Shown here: positions 1 through 12,572 of the stretch, one piece after another
Layout of the letters: each line of letters starts with the position of its first letter
Position numbering within the stretch: position 1 is the first letter of the stretch
NCBI RefSeq assembly: GCF_041146395.1
Contig: NC_091012.1
Span: 14,932,193 to 14,996,192 of the forward strand
Length of the DNA stretch: 64,000 nucleotides
Direction: 5' to 3'
DNA from: Eulemur rufifrons
Lineage: Eukaryota > Chordata > Mammalia > Primates > Lemuridae
Made by a program: the position numbers and the translations under genes
The notes under the pieces: generated by a model
The model's database searches: none
What the model was told of the DNA's origin: nothing
Seen by the model: only the letters and a program-made list of their open reading frames with translations

Positions 1-535
1 AACCACCGACAAAAGTAGCGCAGAAGTACAGCGCAATTCGCTGATCAGGGATTGTTCGTGCCCCTCCCCCTGGCACAGGTCCGTCCCTTCTCGCCAAGGA
101 CTGTCTCAGCCGAGACTTCCCAGGTTCCAAGCTATTCTCCCGAAAAAGCCTCCTGTCTGCAATGCCCTACGTCTCGCTCGGAGATTCTGCTCTGGCTTGC
201 GAGGGGGTCTCCAAGCAATTGGGGGTGGAGGTCAGCGAGGAGCGCAAGCCGCCTTTCCCAAAGACTGCCCCCGCCCCACCTGGGGGCGGGCGCAGCCGCC
301 TGCGCTCCGCTGGCTACTGTCTGTTCCGCGCCTTCCGCAGAGTTCCGCGATCTTAATTTCTGTTCACCTCAGACCTCACTTGCTCTGTTTGTCCCACACT
401 GATTCTCCGTGGATTCACACTGCTGTTCCTGTGTGGGAGCGGTCCTCTAGCGTTGTGGCAGGTCCGGATCCACGGTTCCTCGCTGGAGCGCAGATCCAAG
501 CAGTCACCGCCACTCCGCCATCTTCCCCCTCCCCC
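1..535 (-). mobile_element. L1 retrotransposon, 5' UTR end, cut by the window edge
   Basis: Read on the minus strand, this GC-rich block begins with a G-rich start and GATGGCGGAGTGG, then a CCTGCCACAACGCTAG block and a CTCCCACACAGGAAC block. The same series, in the same order, opens the full-length L1 at 46485. The element therefore starts near 535 and runs leftward out of the window. Only the 5' UTR (internal promoter) is visible, so coding capacity cannot be judged. Because the 5' end is present, the insertion may be full length. The open frames here are only a by-product of GC richness. Confidence 0.88.
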
Positions 536-540
536 TGTAT

Positions 541-690
541 AGGATGATTCTCTTCTGTCTAGCTGCTTTCAAAATTCTGACTTTCAACAATTTGATGATC
601 ATGTGCGTTGGTATGAATATTTGTTTATTCTCTTGGAGTTTCTTGAACTACTTGATGTACATATTTTCTTATTTAAATTATGATATTGTC
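541..690 (-). mobile_element. Ancient L1 (L1M-type) fragment
   Basis: The plus-strand text (tctagctgctttcaaaattc, then ctttcaacaatttgatgatc, then tggagtttcttgaactact) follows the known antisense text of old mammalian L1 ORF2 around the CTTTCAGCAGTTTGACTATG and TTCTTGGATGTG segments. It directly abuts the young L1 5' end, so the young element may have landed in or beside it. Family assignment is from memory. Confidence 0.5.
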
Positions 691-1059
691 TGTAATATAT
701 TAACAGATTTAAAACAATTAGCTTAAGTTCAAAGAAATCTGGCATTTCTAGTACTTTTGTTACTGATTTTCTAGGTAAATTATATTTAGGTAAAGAAAGT
801 ACACTGTAATCAATTTAAATTATTTAGAATTTTTTATGGCTTACTCTGCCATTCATCATATGCTCAATTTTGGTAAAATTTCCAGGTACATTCAAAAAGA
901 TTGGATTGTTCAAGGGTGCAATAAAAATATAAATAATATATATTTATGTTTTATATTGATTAAATGTATTTAATATATTAAAGTATACATGTATTTATGA
1001 TAATATATTTAATATATTTTAATGTCTATTTAACAAGTATTTAATATACTTGTAGAAGT
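691..1059. other. AT-rich intergenic stretch
   Basis: Low-complexity AT-rich DNA, including a run of TATTTAATATATT-like repeats around 940-1050. No coding signal or recognisable repeat family seen. Confidence 0.5.
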
Positions 1060-1350
1060 AGTAATAAAAAATCTTCCATCAAGGAAAAGCCCAGAACCTG
1101 ATGGCTTCACTGCTGTATTCTACAAAAGATTTTTAAAAATTAATACAATCCTATTGTAACTATTTCAAAAAATCAAGGAAGAAGAATACATTCAAACTCA
1201 TCCTATGAGGCCAGTATTACCTCATACCAAAATTAGACAAAGACACAACAATGACAGGCCAATATCTCTGATAAACATAGTTGCATTATTCTCAACAAAA
1301 TATTAGCAAACTGAATTCAACACACGAAAAAGGTCATTCATCATGATCAT
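1060..1350 (+). mobile_element. L1 ORF2 fragment (reverse-transcriptase region)
   Basis: Conceptual translation gives a decayed form of the conserved segment before and within the L1 reverse transcriptase: (K)SPEPDGFTAVFYK, then a block ending in NDRPISLINI. It aligns with [17 protein letters not shown] and [11 protein letters not shown] in the full-length L1 at 51440-51660. Stops and frameshifts are frequent, so it is much older than the lineage-specific copies. Confidence 0.75.
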
Positions 1351-1889
1351 GTTGAAAACAGCCCAGAGATGTATTTTTTTCCCTGAAGCTAACTCTCCTA
1401 TCAGTGAAGTCAATCCCATCCCACTTCTGCAGATCACTGTTCCAACAATTACCTCTCTTTGAAGACTTTCCCCCTCTCCGCCAGAGATTTTCCCCAAGAT
1501 GAATGTGTCTCCTTTGTTCCCATCCCATTCCCCACAACTCCCGAGATGTTTCCGCTCATTTGCTCACAGAATCATGCTCTGGTTCCAGCTTCTCATCTCC
1601 TGTCTCTTTTTAACCCCCTCCATCTGTCCCCTGTCACTGTCACTGTCCTGAGACTAATCTTGCCAAGGTCCCTCGTGTCTTCACACTTCTAAAGCAGAGC
1701 TCTTTTTCCAAACACACAACTCCCCAAGTCTGCCCTAATAATGGAAAGGGCATTGCCATTGACTAGTTGCTGGGGCAAATACCTACATGAGTTACCCTGT
1801 TCCAACCTGTGAGCAATTCCTCCATCAGGAGTCTGTCCGCTTTTCATTCTGAGCCACCATTTGTCACTGCTCAGTTTTATCACCAGAGT
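1351..1889. other. Unassigned pyrimidine-rich stretch
   Basis: CT-rich plus strand without an open frame of protein-like composition. It may be an upstream part of the L2 that is clear from 1890 on, but I cannot align it with confidence. Confidence 0.35.
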
Positions 1890-2700
1890 TTCTTCCTAAC
1901 CCTCTTCTCTGCCTACATTCTGACTCCCAACTATGGTCTACTCTCCCCTGAGCAGTCAGCATAACCTCTTAAATTAAGGCCCTTCACTCCCCTGCTCAAG
2001 ATCTACCAAAATTTACCCATCAAACTGGATTAAAAACCAAACTTCTTCCCATGCCCTGAAAGCGACAAGGCCCTGTGAGCTACGGCAGGGCTTCCCAACC
2101 TATAGTGAATTGTATAATTATTTCATTATATATTACAATGTAATAATAATAGAAATAAAGTACACAATAAATGTAATGCATTTGAATCATCCCAACACCA
2201 TCATGCCCCCACCCCCACAGTCCATGGAAAAATAGTCTTCCATGAAAATGGTCCCTGGTGCCAAAAAGTCTGGGGACCACTGAGCTACAGCATTGCCCAT
2301 GTGACCTCCTCTCCTCCTTCTTTCCCTGATTCCTCACTCTGACCCCACTGGCCACCTTGCTGTTTGTTCCTTGAACACACATGGAACACATTCCTGTCTG
2401 ACAGTCTTGGCACTCTTTCCACTGGGTGTAATGCCAGAGCTCCTTACCTTCCTTGCTTTGGTCAGGTCACTATTCAAATGTGGCCTCTCGGGAAAGGCTC
2501 TTTCTGATGATTCTACCTAAAATAGTGAGCACCTCCAATCACTGTATCTTATTCCCTGCTTTGTCTTCTTGGTATTTCCCACCACCTGGGATATTTATAT
2601 ACCTAAAAAAAAATACTTAATGTCTTCCTCACTAGATCGTCAGCTCATAAAGGCAAGAAGTTTGTTCCGCCTGTGGTCTCCTCTATCCCATCACTTAGCA
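1890..2700 (+). mobile_element. LINE-2 (L2) 3' part, split by a DNA transposon
   Basis: The text runs in L2 order: an AAGGCCCT segment, then (after the 2086-2282 insertion) ACTGGCCACCTTGCTGTTTG, TTCCTGTCTGACAGTCTTGGC, a CTCTTTCTGATGATTCT block, and finally CACTAGATCGTCAGCTCATA followed by AAGGCAAGAAGTTTGTTC. These correspond to the L2 3' consensus (CTGGCCTTCTTGCTGTTC, GCCTTCCCTGA, CTAGACTGTAAGCTCCATGAGGGCAGGGAC). This is a pan-mammalian fossil. The reading resumes across the insertion, so L2 was resident first. Confidence 0.7.
2086..2282. mobile_element. hAT-type non-autonomous DNA transposon (about 197 bp)
   Basis: The element begins CAGGGCTTCCCAACC and ends TCTGGGGACCACTG, which are imperfect inverted termini. 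It is flanked by an 8-bp direct repeat, AGCTACGG (2078-2085) and AGCTACAG (2283-2290), the target-site length expected for hAT transposases. The inner right half (CCATGGAAAAATAGTCTTCC, then GGTCCCTGGTGCCAAAAAG) is a familiar human interspersed repeat of this class whose exact family name I do not assign. It has no coding capacity. Confidence 0.85.
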
Positions 2701-3829
2701 ACTTCTTGGCAGCATTAGCATTATGACCATAGCCTCTCTTATCTTGTCGCCTTTTATCTTATGTCTCCTAGTTTTCCTCCTCACATTCTACCTGCCCCTC
2801 TGGGGACTTGTCCCTTAAATTATGATAGTCCTTACAGATCTACACTCTGTCCACTTTTATTCTATAGACTTTCTCTACATGTGAACAGCTACTCTTACTC
2901 TTCATTCCTTACCGCTAGCTCAGATTCCTGCTCCAGTCTCATATATCTAAATGATGACTACACAGGACCCCTCTGCTATCTCATAGGCACATCAAGCTTC
3001 CCCTGTTTCCAATGAACTTCCCTGTCTCCCAACCCAGCTCTCCCTCCTGCATCGCTTATCTCTCCGCATGTGGAAGCAGCACGCATGCTTCTCTCCAGCA
3101 GGTGCTAAGTATCCCCAAATGGCTTGCAGCTTCATGGAAAGGTCTGTGTCTGATCCAGTGCCCACTGGTGTTTCTATTCAAGTGCACAGCAGAAGCCTCC
3201 TCTCCTAAACCCTTGCTGGATGCCACAGGAGTAGGTACCAAATATATTTTCACATCTCTAACCATAAGGTCAAAACTGTTCTTATAAGAATGACAGGACA
3301 TTGCCTGTTTATTCACTGACATTTGCAATGACTGTATAAAAGTATACATGGGTAAAACTGTTGGTTTCTCAGCATGAATCAAGGCAGTGGTACCAACTTA
3401 CACTAGTCATTCTATTCTTCACTCCCCCTTGCAGGGGAAAACAAAAAGCCTGCTTTATTTAAGAATGTCCTTTATGAATTAGTAAAAGTTAATGGTGTTA
3501 TTAAATCTTGACCTTTTTAATATTCGGAATAAGTGAAATGTTCATTTAAAGCACTCCTGCATGCTGCAGCATGGCTGTGTTAAGCAAAAGTGCTTGTGAT
3601 TAAATTCTGAGCTGAACAAGCCACATTTTTCACAAAACACCATTTTTATTTGAAAGTACAACCAAATTTTAGTCTCAGAAATAAACAAGGTGAGACTTTC
3701 ACTTCAAGGAAAATAACAAGTATTTGTTGCCAATGATAAAACTCAAACTTTTAAGCAAAAAATAGTACTAAGATTACAGTTGAAGGATAACTTATACCAT
3801 CTACTGTGAACCTGACTACTTTTTAATAC
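2700..3829. other. Unassigned non-coding stretch
   Basis: The first 700 bases are CT-rich and resemble the middle of an old LINE (for example the TCATAGGCACATCAAGC region near 2980), but the match is weak. The remainder, 3430-3829, is AT-rich unique-looking DNA. The short open frames have no recognisable protein features. Confidence 0.35.
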
Positions 3830-4035
3830 TTAATGTTTTGTTTTTTTTTATTTCAGCTTATTATGGGGGTACAAAAGTTCAGGTTATATATGTTGCCCAT
3901 GTACCGCCCATCCCCCTGAGTCAGAGCTTCAAGCATGTCCATTCCCCAGACAGTGCGCTTTGCACTCATGATGTAGTTATACCCCATACCCTCCGCCCAC
4001 CCCGATCCCCCCCCGAGTCAGAACATTAATGTTTT
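3830..4035 (-). mobile_element. Short 3' tail of a lineage-specific L1 with target duplication
   Basis: Poly(T) followed by TTTCAGCTTATTATGGGGGT, ACAAAAGTTCAGGTTATATA and GAGTCAGAGCTTCAAGC is the reverse complement of the L1 3' terminus seen at several sites here. The insert is severely 5'-truncated and flanked by the direct repeat TTAATGTTTT (3830-3839 and 4026-4035). It belongs to the subgroup whose 3' UTR carries a second GAGTCAGA unit about 97 bases away (3918 and 4015). Confidence 0.88.
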
Positions 4036-4454
4036 TATAAGATTGGTGCTGATAATAACAAAAGAAAATCTTTCCTCCAAGTGAGAGGAAAATATTCATT
4101 TATTGTGCAATATAGATTAATGAGTATTAATGTCACAAATGCATTGATATGTAAAACTCCATTGTAACTAAGGAACTAAGACATGTGGAGTTTTGTTGTA
4201 GTATTAAGGAACCACACAATTATCTGAAAGCTTTAAAAATACACCTTTTTCCCAACTATATATTTGCATGAGGCTAGGTCATCATCTTATTGTCTCTTCA
4301 AAACAAATTGCAAAGACAGGAATGAGAATCCAGCTGTCTTCTAGTAAGCCAGACACTAGAGATTTGCAAAAATGTAAATAAAACACACTTTTTACTAACT
4401 TTTTTGTTGCTGAAGAAAAGTTATTTTTGTGAAAAATATTATTTATGTTAACAA
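4036..4454. other. AT-rich intergenic stretch
   Basis: No repeat family or coding signal recognised. Confidence 0.4.
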
Positions 4455-4635
4455 TGTGGTTGTCAGTCATGGGTGATTTTGTAACCCAGGGGACATTTTT
4501 TGTTGTCACAACTTGGGGGAAGTTACTGCTGGCCCCTAGTGGTGCCTCTAAACATTCTACAATGCACAGGACACATTCCACAACAAAGAATTATCTAGCT
4601 CAAAATATCAAGGATCCCAAGGTTGAGAAAACTAA
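4455..4635 (+). mobile_element. hAT (MER/Charlie-group) DNA transposon remnant
   Basis: The series TTTTTTGTTGTCACAACTTG, CTGGCCCCTAGTGG, TCTAAACATTCTACAATGCA, CAGGACACATTCCACAACAA and CCCAAGGTTGAGAAAACTA matches, in order, a well-known human non-autonomous hAT repeat (GTTGTCACAACTGGGGG, TGGCATCTAGTGGGTAGAGG, CATCCTACAATGCACAGGAC, GAGGTTGAGAAACCCTG). The left terminus is decayed and I could not find the target duplication. Confidence 0.7.
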
Positions 4636-6079
4636 GCTAAGCATATTTTTTGAATTCTCAATTTTAATTTCTGATACAGTAAATGCCAATATAATTGACA
4701 TGAAAAAATACTCTTTGTGATCCTCAATAATTTAAGTGCTAAAAGAATCTTAAGGACCAAAAAAAGCTGCAAATGGTTTGCTTCAGTACTCTAGTAAGCA
4801 CACGACAGCCTATGTCTATAGTTATGACCTACTACTAAACTTGATATCATGCAAAGTAATTAGCTGGAAAAACAAGACAGGTTAAAAAAGTTCACCTGTT
4901 ATTTATGTGGTAATATATTACTAAAGTCACACTGTGGAGGAAAAAAATATTTTTAACAACAGATTTTATCATTTGTTATGTCTGAAGACAATTTTTAAAA
5001 GGTGGCAGGGGGAATGTTCCCAGGGGCTCTGCATTTCTCTACTTTAGAACAGTACTGTGTGGGCACTTTCCCCTTTGTTTTAATTCTTTGGCTTTTAGCA
5101 AAAATAGGAGAGCCAACATGCTAGGCAATATGCTGTTAGAAGACAGGTTTCTGTTGATTATTGTAATATATTAATTATTACTTATTTTCCATGTCATTTG
5201 CTCTTCTACCCATAGAATCTTTCATCCTGTGAAAGTTATATCTATTTGTACACATGCTTAAATTTAAGTCATATAGCAATTTTGTTTACTCTGTTAGGCT
5301 TTAAATTTCAGTTGATTTAGTTCACTATCACTTACCTTCCTGTTTTCCATTTTAGCTCTAAAGGTAAATAATGAAAGAGCTTTATACCAAATAAAATCAT
5401 TTAATGTCACTTTTGCAATAAATATTGAAAAATTTGTTAGTAAATATAAGTGCGAAAATATAAGTGCAAAATCAATGACAGATACAGCTATCCCAAAACA
5501 AGCAGTGTTAACAGTGCAGCATAATACTGCACAGTATAATATTAAGGGTAGCTATTTCCCAAATATTTTAAATGAAATATTAATGAACAGAGACAACTCA
5601 CTCTGTTACTGAATTTCTGTTATCCACAGATGTTGTGTGTTAGAAAACAAAGGGTTCTCTTTGGTAAGTTATATGTTTCCATTTGTCCCCAATGTCTAAA
5701 ATGAGGTTCAAAATAATTCAGGGAAGGCAAATCAGATTTTTAAAAGTAGGTCTATATACTATTAGCATTTTTAAAAATGCCTGTAACATTATTAGCATAT
5801 AAGATAAACACTTTTATTAATATAATGCTTCCAGCTGTTTTGCCTCCAAATTGATTTCAAAATCACAGAATCTGAAGTTATAAGATGGAAAGGACCACCC
5901 AACCTCACAGGACATTTAACTCAACTCATTTTACAGGTAAGGAAACCAAGGCTTAAAACTGACCTGCCCAAAGTCCCACCGATAGAAACAGTGCATCCTC
6001 CTACATGCAAAGTAAGCAGCATTGTCCCTCCTTTACTGCACACAGAAATTATCTGAAGAACTTTAAAAACAGCCTGACT
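4636..6079. other. AT-rich intergenic DNA with a faint MIR-like patch
   Basis: Mostly AT-rich unique-looking sequence. Between about 5930 and 5990 the text TTTTACAGGTAAGGAAACCA followed by a CTGCCCAAAGTCCCAC block resembles an antisense MIR. No coding signal seen. Confidence 0.4.
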
Positions 6080-6245
6080 TTCAACTTGAGGCATTCTGAC
6101 TTAGTTGGCATTGGATGTGACTTGGGCATCAGAATTATTTTAAAGTTCCCAGGTGATTCCAATGTACAGCAAAGCTTGGGAATGATTGCTTTAGGGTTGG
6201 GATCAGAATCACCTGGGATGCTTTTGTTCCTGTAATTCTGCCTCA
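6080..6245 (+). mobile_element. hAT-Charlie (MER5/MER20-like) remnant
   Basis: GGGCATCAGAATTATTTTAA, AGTTCCCAGGTGATTCCAAT and GTACAGCAAAGCTTGGGAAT follow the right end of MER1-type hAT repeats. Directly after it, GGGATCAGAATCACCTGGGA TGCTTT follows the left part of such an element, so two adjacent pieces or one rearranged copy are present. Termini and target duplication are not resolved. Confidence 0.55.
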
Positions 6246-6894
6246 CATTCTTCCCCATTTTTCTAAAGGGCTTGTGAATGCCTAGACATGGAGGGAAGGT
6301 GCAGGTGGGAAAATGCATATTTGCAGATATGTATTTTGAAAAATGTTGCATAAGTGATTCTAATGTCTCACCTCTCCCGCTGAGAACAAGCAATACTACC
6401 CCCTCACACGTTTTTCAAAATCTTTCCTAAAAGCCAATTTTCCCTGCTAATTTTCTCAAGAAACCTTTCTTTCACCAACAGTGAATATGTCATATGATCA
6501 TTTCTAAAACCTAATGACAGCAAATTAAAACTTACTGTACATGCAAAGGGAGACTCATAAAAATTAGACTAATTTAGGGGGGAAAAAGCATAAAATGTAC
6601 TTGTTTGAGCAAGGTTAATCTTTGAAACTACTTTTGTATTACATATGGAAACATCAGAATCATCTGAATTCAAAAAACGCTGGGACTCTAGCCAAAGTAC
6701 AGTGGTTTTTTTGCCTATAGATTTAGGGCCTTGTCTGAACAAAAGCATTTAGTGATTACTTAATAAGATACCAGAACCCACGACTTTGGGCAGAGTCAGG
6801 GTCCAGTTTTATCTGAAACACAATTTGATCATGACTATTGTTATAAGTGAAAGAGAAAAGTGACATTATTATGAGTGTAAACTTGCAATTTTTT
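6246..6894. other. Intergenic stretch, nothing recognised
   Basis: AT-rich, no repeat family or coding evidence that I can support. Confidence 0.4.
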
Positions 6895-7182
6895 TGACCA
6901 GTTCTCCAAGAAGTACTCAAAACAGAGTTACACATGGTCCAGCACAAGAAGGACCCACGAATGTAAAACTAATCAAGAGATAAAGATAAAAACCCAGTTA
7001 ACATAATGGCTCAAGAGAGAAAACAGATCAATGAAATTCAACCCAACATGAGGAACAGCAATCTCTCTCACTTATCAGTTCTCTCATTAAATGTGAATGG
7101 ATTGAATTCCCCACTCAAGAGACATAGACTGGCCCAATGGATAAAAAAATATAAGCCAAGTATCTGCTCTCTTCAGGAAACT
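6895..7182 (+). mobile_element. L1 fragment: end of ORF1 and start of ORF2
   Basis: The text matches the full-length L1 from about 49880 to 50170: CCAAGAAGTACTCAAAACAG (end of ORF1), the spacer with CCACGAATGTAAAACTA, and the first codons of ORF2. Here the ORF2 initiator is intact: an ATG at 7006 opens MAQERKQINEIQPN, leading into [15 protein letters not shown] and the QET of the endonuclease. This copy is therefore the best local reference for where ORF2 begins. It stops abruptly at 7182, where the poly(T) of an antisense Alu starts. Confidence 0.85.
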
Positions 7183-8639
<1,457 letters not shown>

Positions 8640-9600
8640 GCACTTCAGTGATTATTGCAGCATTATTCACAAAGGCTAAAATGTGGAATCAGCTTAAGTG
8701 TTTATCAAGGTGGCCGGGCGCGGTGGCTCACGCCTGTAATCCTAGCACTCTGGGAGGCCGAGGCGGGTGGATCGCTCAAGGTCAGGAGTTCGAGACCAGC
8801 CTGAGCGAGACCCCGTCTCTACTAAAAATAGAAAGACATTATATGGACAACTAAAAATCTATATAGAAAAAATTAGCCGGGCATAGTGGCGCATGCCTGT
8901 AGTCCCAGCTACTCGGGAGGCTGAGGCAGTAGGATCGCTTAAGCCGAGGAGTCTGAGGTTGCTGTGAGCTAAACTAACGCCACGGCACTCACTCTAGCCT
9001 GGGCAACAAAGTGAGACTCTGTCTCAACAAAAAAAAAAAAAAAAAAAAAAAAAGTGTTTATCAAGGGATGAATGGATAAGAAAGATGTCATGTATGTACA
9101 CCATGGAGTGTTATTTAGGCATGAAAAAGAAGGAAATTTTGTCATTTGCAGAAACATGGATGGATCTGGAGGACATTATTTTAAGTGAAATAAGCCGGGC
9201 ACAGAAAGACAAATATTTCATTTTCACACTCCTATATGGGACCTAAAAATAATTGATCTCATAGAGGTAGTGAATAGAATGGTGGCTACTAGAGATTGGT
9301 AAGGGTGGTGGGAAGGAGTAATGAAGAGGTGTTGGTTAATGGATAATACTGTTAAATAGAAGGAAAACGTTCTAGTGTTCAATAGTGCAATAGGGCAACT
9401 ATAGTTAACAACAATTTATTATCTTTCAGAATAGCTAGAAGTCTTCATATGTTCCCAACATAAAGCAATGATAAATGTTTCAGGTGAATCATGTCCAAAT
9501 TACCCTGATTTGATCATTATAGGTTATATGCTTGTATCAAAATATAACATGTACTCCATGAATATGTACAATTATTATCAATAAAAAATCTTTAAAAAAA
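8640..9600 (+). mobile_element. Older L1 (L1MA-type) 3' end, interrupted by an Alu
   Basis: Starts in the terminal ORF2 text (ATTATTGCAGCATTATTCAC, AAGGCTAAAATGTGGAATC) and, after the Alu at 8711-9051, continues with ACCATGGAGTGTTATTTAGG, the 3' UTR text GGGCAACTATAGTTAACAAC and a terminal CAATAAAAAATCTTTAAAAA. The order follows the L1MA-class 3' end shared by primates, so it predates the lineage-specific L1s. Possible flanking repeats GTCAAGTGATAA (8477) and GTCAAGTGGTAA (9600) lie too far upstream to be certain. Confidence 0.8.
8711..9051 (+). mobile_element. Alu, lemur-type, with perfect target duplication
   Basis: Complete dimeric Alu from GGCCGGGCGCGGTGGCTCAC to a long poly(A), with linker AGAAAGACATTATATGGACA followed by ACTAAAAATCTATATAG. 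It is flanked by the identical 15-base repeat AAGTGTTTATCAAGG (8696-8710 and 9052-9066), although the leading A's of the right copy merge with the tail. It sits inside the older L1 3' end. The long uninterrupted tail and low divergence suggest a recent insertion. Confidence 0.97.
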
Positions 9601-9829
9601 GTCAAGTGGTAAAGCATTAAGATATTTCTTATACTCCATAAACTGCCTTTGTGGTATCTATGTGTAGCTCTATAGGAAACTCATTAAAGGCTCTTAACTT
9701 CCTCAGACAATGTTTGAAGAATGGCTTATAAAATGCTGCCTTTGATATAATACCTATAGTGAAATCCGGCAAGAATCTATTGTGAGTTCCATTTATAAAT
9801 AATTTTAAAAGTTTAAAATAAGAATTCAG
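9601..9829. other. Short unassigned interval
   Basis: AT-rich spacer between two L1 tails, nothing recognised. Confidence 0.4.
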
Positions 9830-11207
9830 GTACAAGTGCAGGGACACAGACCAGTGGAACAGAACAGAAAATCCAGATATGAAACCATCCTCATATAGCT
9901 GTCTAATCTTTGACAAAGCAGACGAAAGCATACTCTGGGGAAAAGAACCCTTATTCAATACATGGTGCTGGGAAAACTGGATAGCCACATGTAGAAGACT
10001 GAAAGAGGACCCACGGCGTTCACTTCTCATAAAAATCAATTTGCAGTGCATAACAGACTTAAACCTTAGGTGTGAAACTACTAGAATTCTAGAAGAAAAT
10101 GTGGGAAAGACTCTTACAGACATTGGCGTAGGCAAAGAATTTATGAAGAAGACCCCAAAGGCAATCACAGCAAGAACAAAAATAAATAAATGGGACCTGA
10201 TTAAATTAAAAAGCTTCTGCACAGCCAAAGAAACAGTCAGGAGAGCAAACAGACAACCTACAGAATGAGAAAAAATTTTTGCATGCTACATATCCGACAA
10301 AGGACTAATAACTAGTATCTATTCAGAACTCAGGAAAATCAGTAAGAAAAAATCAAACAACCCTATCAAAAAGTGGTCAAAGGAAAGCAATATAAATTTT
10401 TCAAAAGAAGATAGAAGAATGGAAAACAAACATGAAAAAATGCTCAACATCTCTAATCATCAGGAAATGCAAATCAAAACCATAATGAGATATCATTTAA
10501 CTCCAGTGAGAATGGCCTTTATCAAAAAGTCCCCAAACAATAAATGTTGGCATGGATGTGGAGAAACAGGAACACTCATACACTGCTGGTGGGACTGCAA
10601 ACTAGTGAAACCTCTGTGGAAAGCAATATGGAGATACCTTAAACAGATACAAGCAGACCTACCATTCCATCCAGCAATCCCATTATTGGGTATTTACCCA
10701 AAAGAACAAAAGACATTCTGTAAAAAAGACATCTGCACCCAAATGTTTATAGCAGCACAATTCACAATCACATAGATGTGGAGACAACCCAAATGCCCAT
10801 CAAAACATGAGTGGATTAGTAAAATCTGGTATATGTATACCATGGAGTATTACTCAGCTATAAGAAATAATGGTGATATAGAATCTCTTATGTTCTCCTG
10901 GATAGAGTTGGAACCTATTCTATAAGTGAAGTATCCCAAGAATGGAAAAACAAGCACCACATGTACTCACCAGCAAATTGGTTTCCCTGATCATCACCTA
11001 AATGCACATTTGGGAATAACACCAATTGAGTGTTGGGCAGATGTTGGGAGAGGGGAGGGGATGGGTGTATACCTACATAATGAGTGTGATGTGCACTGTG
11101 TGGGAAATGGACACGCTTGAAGCTCTGACATGGGGGCATGAGGGGCATGGGCAATATACATAACCTAATCTTTTGTACCCCCATAATATGCTGAAATAAA
11201 AAAAAAA
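9830..11207 (+). mobile_element. 5'-truncated lineage-specific L1 (end of ORF2 and 3' UTR)
   Basis: Begins in the C-terminal third of ORF2 ([19 protein letters not shown] text) and continues through [31 protein letters not shown] and the cysteine-rich [18 protein letters not shown] motif to the 3' UTR and a poly(A) at about 11198. Stops and frameshifts break the frame at several points. An imperfect 10-base repeat AAGAATTCAG / AAGAGTTCAG (about 9820-9829 and 11206-11215) is the likely target duplication. The 3' UTR ends in the standard CTTTTGTACCCCCATAATAT sequence. Confidence 0.92.
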
Positions 11208-11215
11208 GAGTTCAG

Positions 11216-12557
<1,342 letters not shown>

Positions 12558-12572
12558 AAAATGAAATTAGCA

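Noticed and set aside
52..547. Overlapping open frames of 64-116 codons at the left edge
   Set aside because: They lie antisense to, and within, the 5' UTR of an L1. GC-rich DNA lacks stops by chance.
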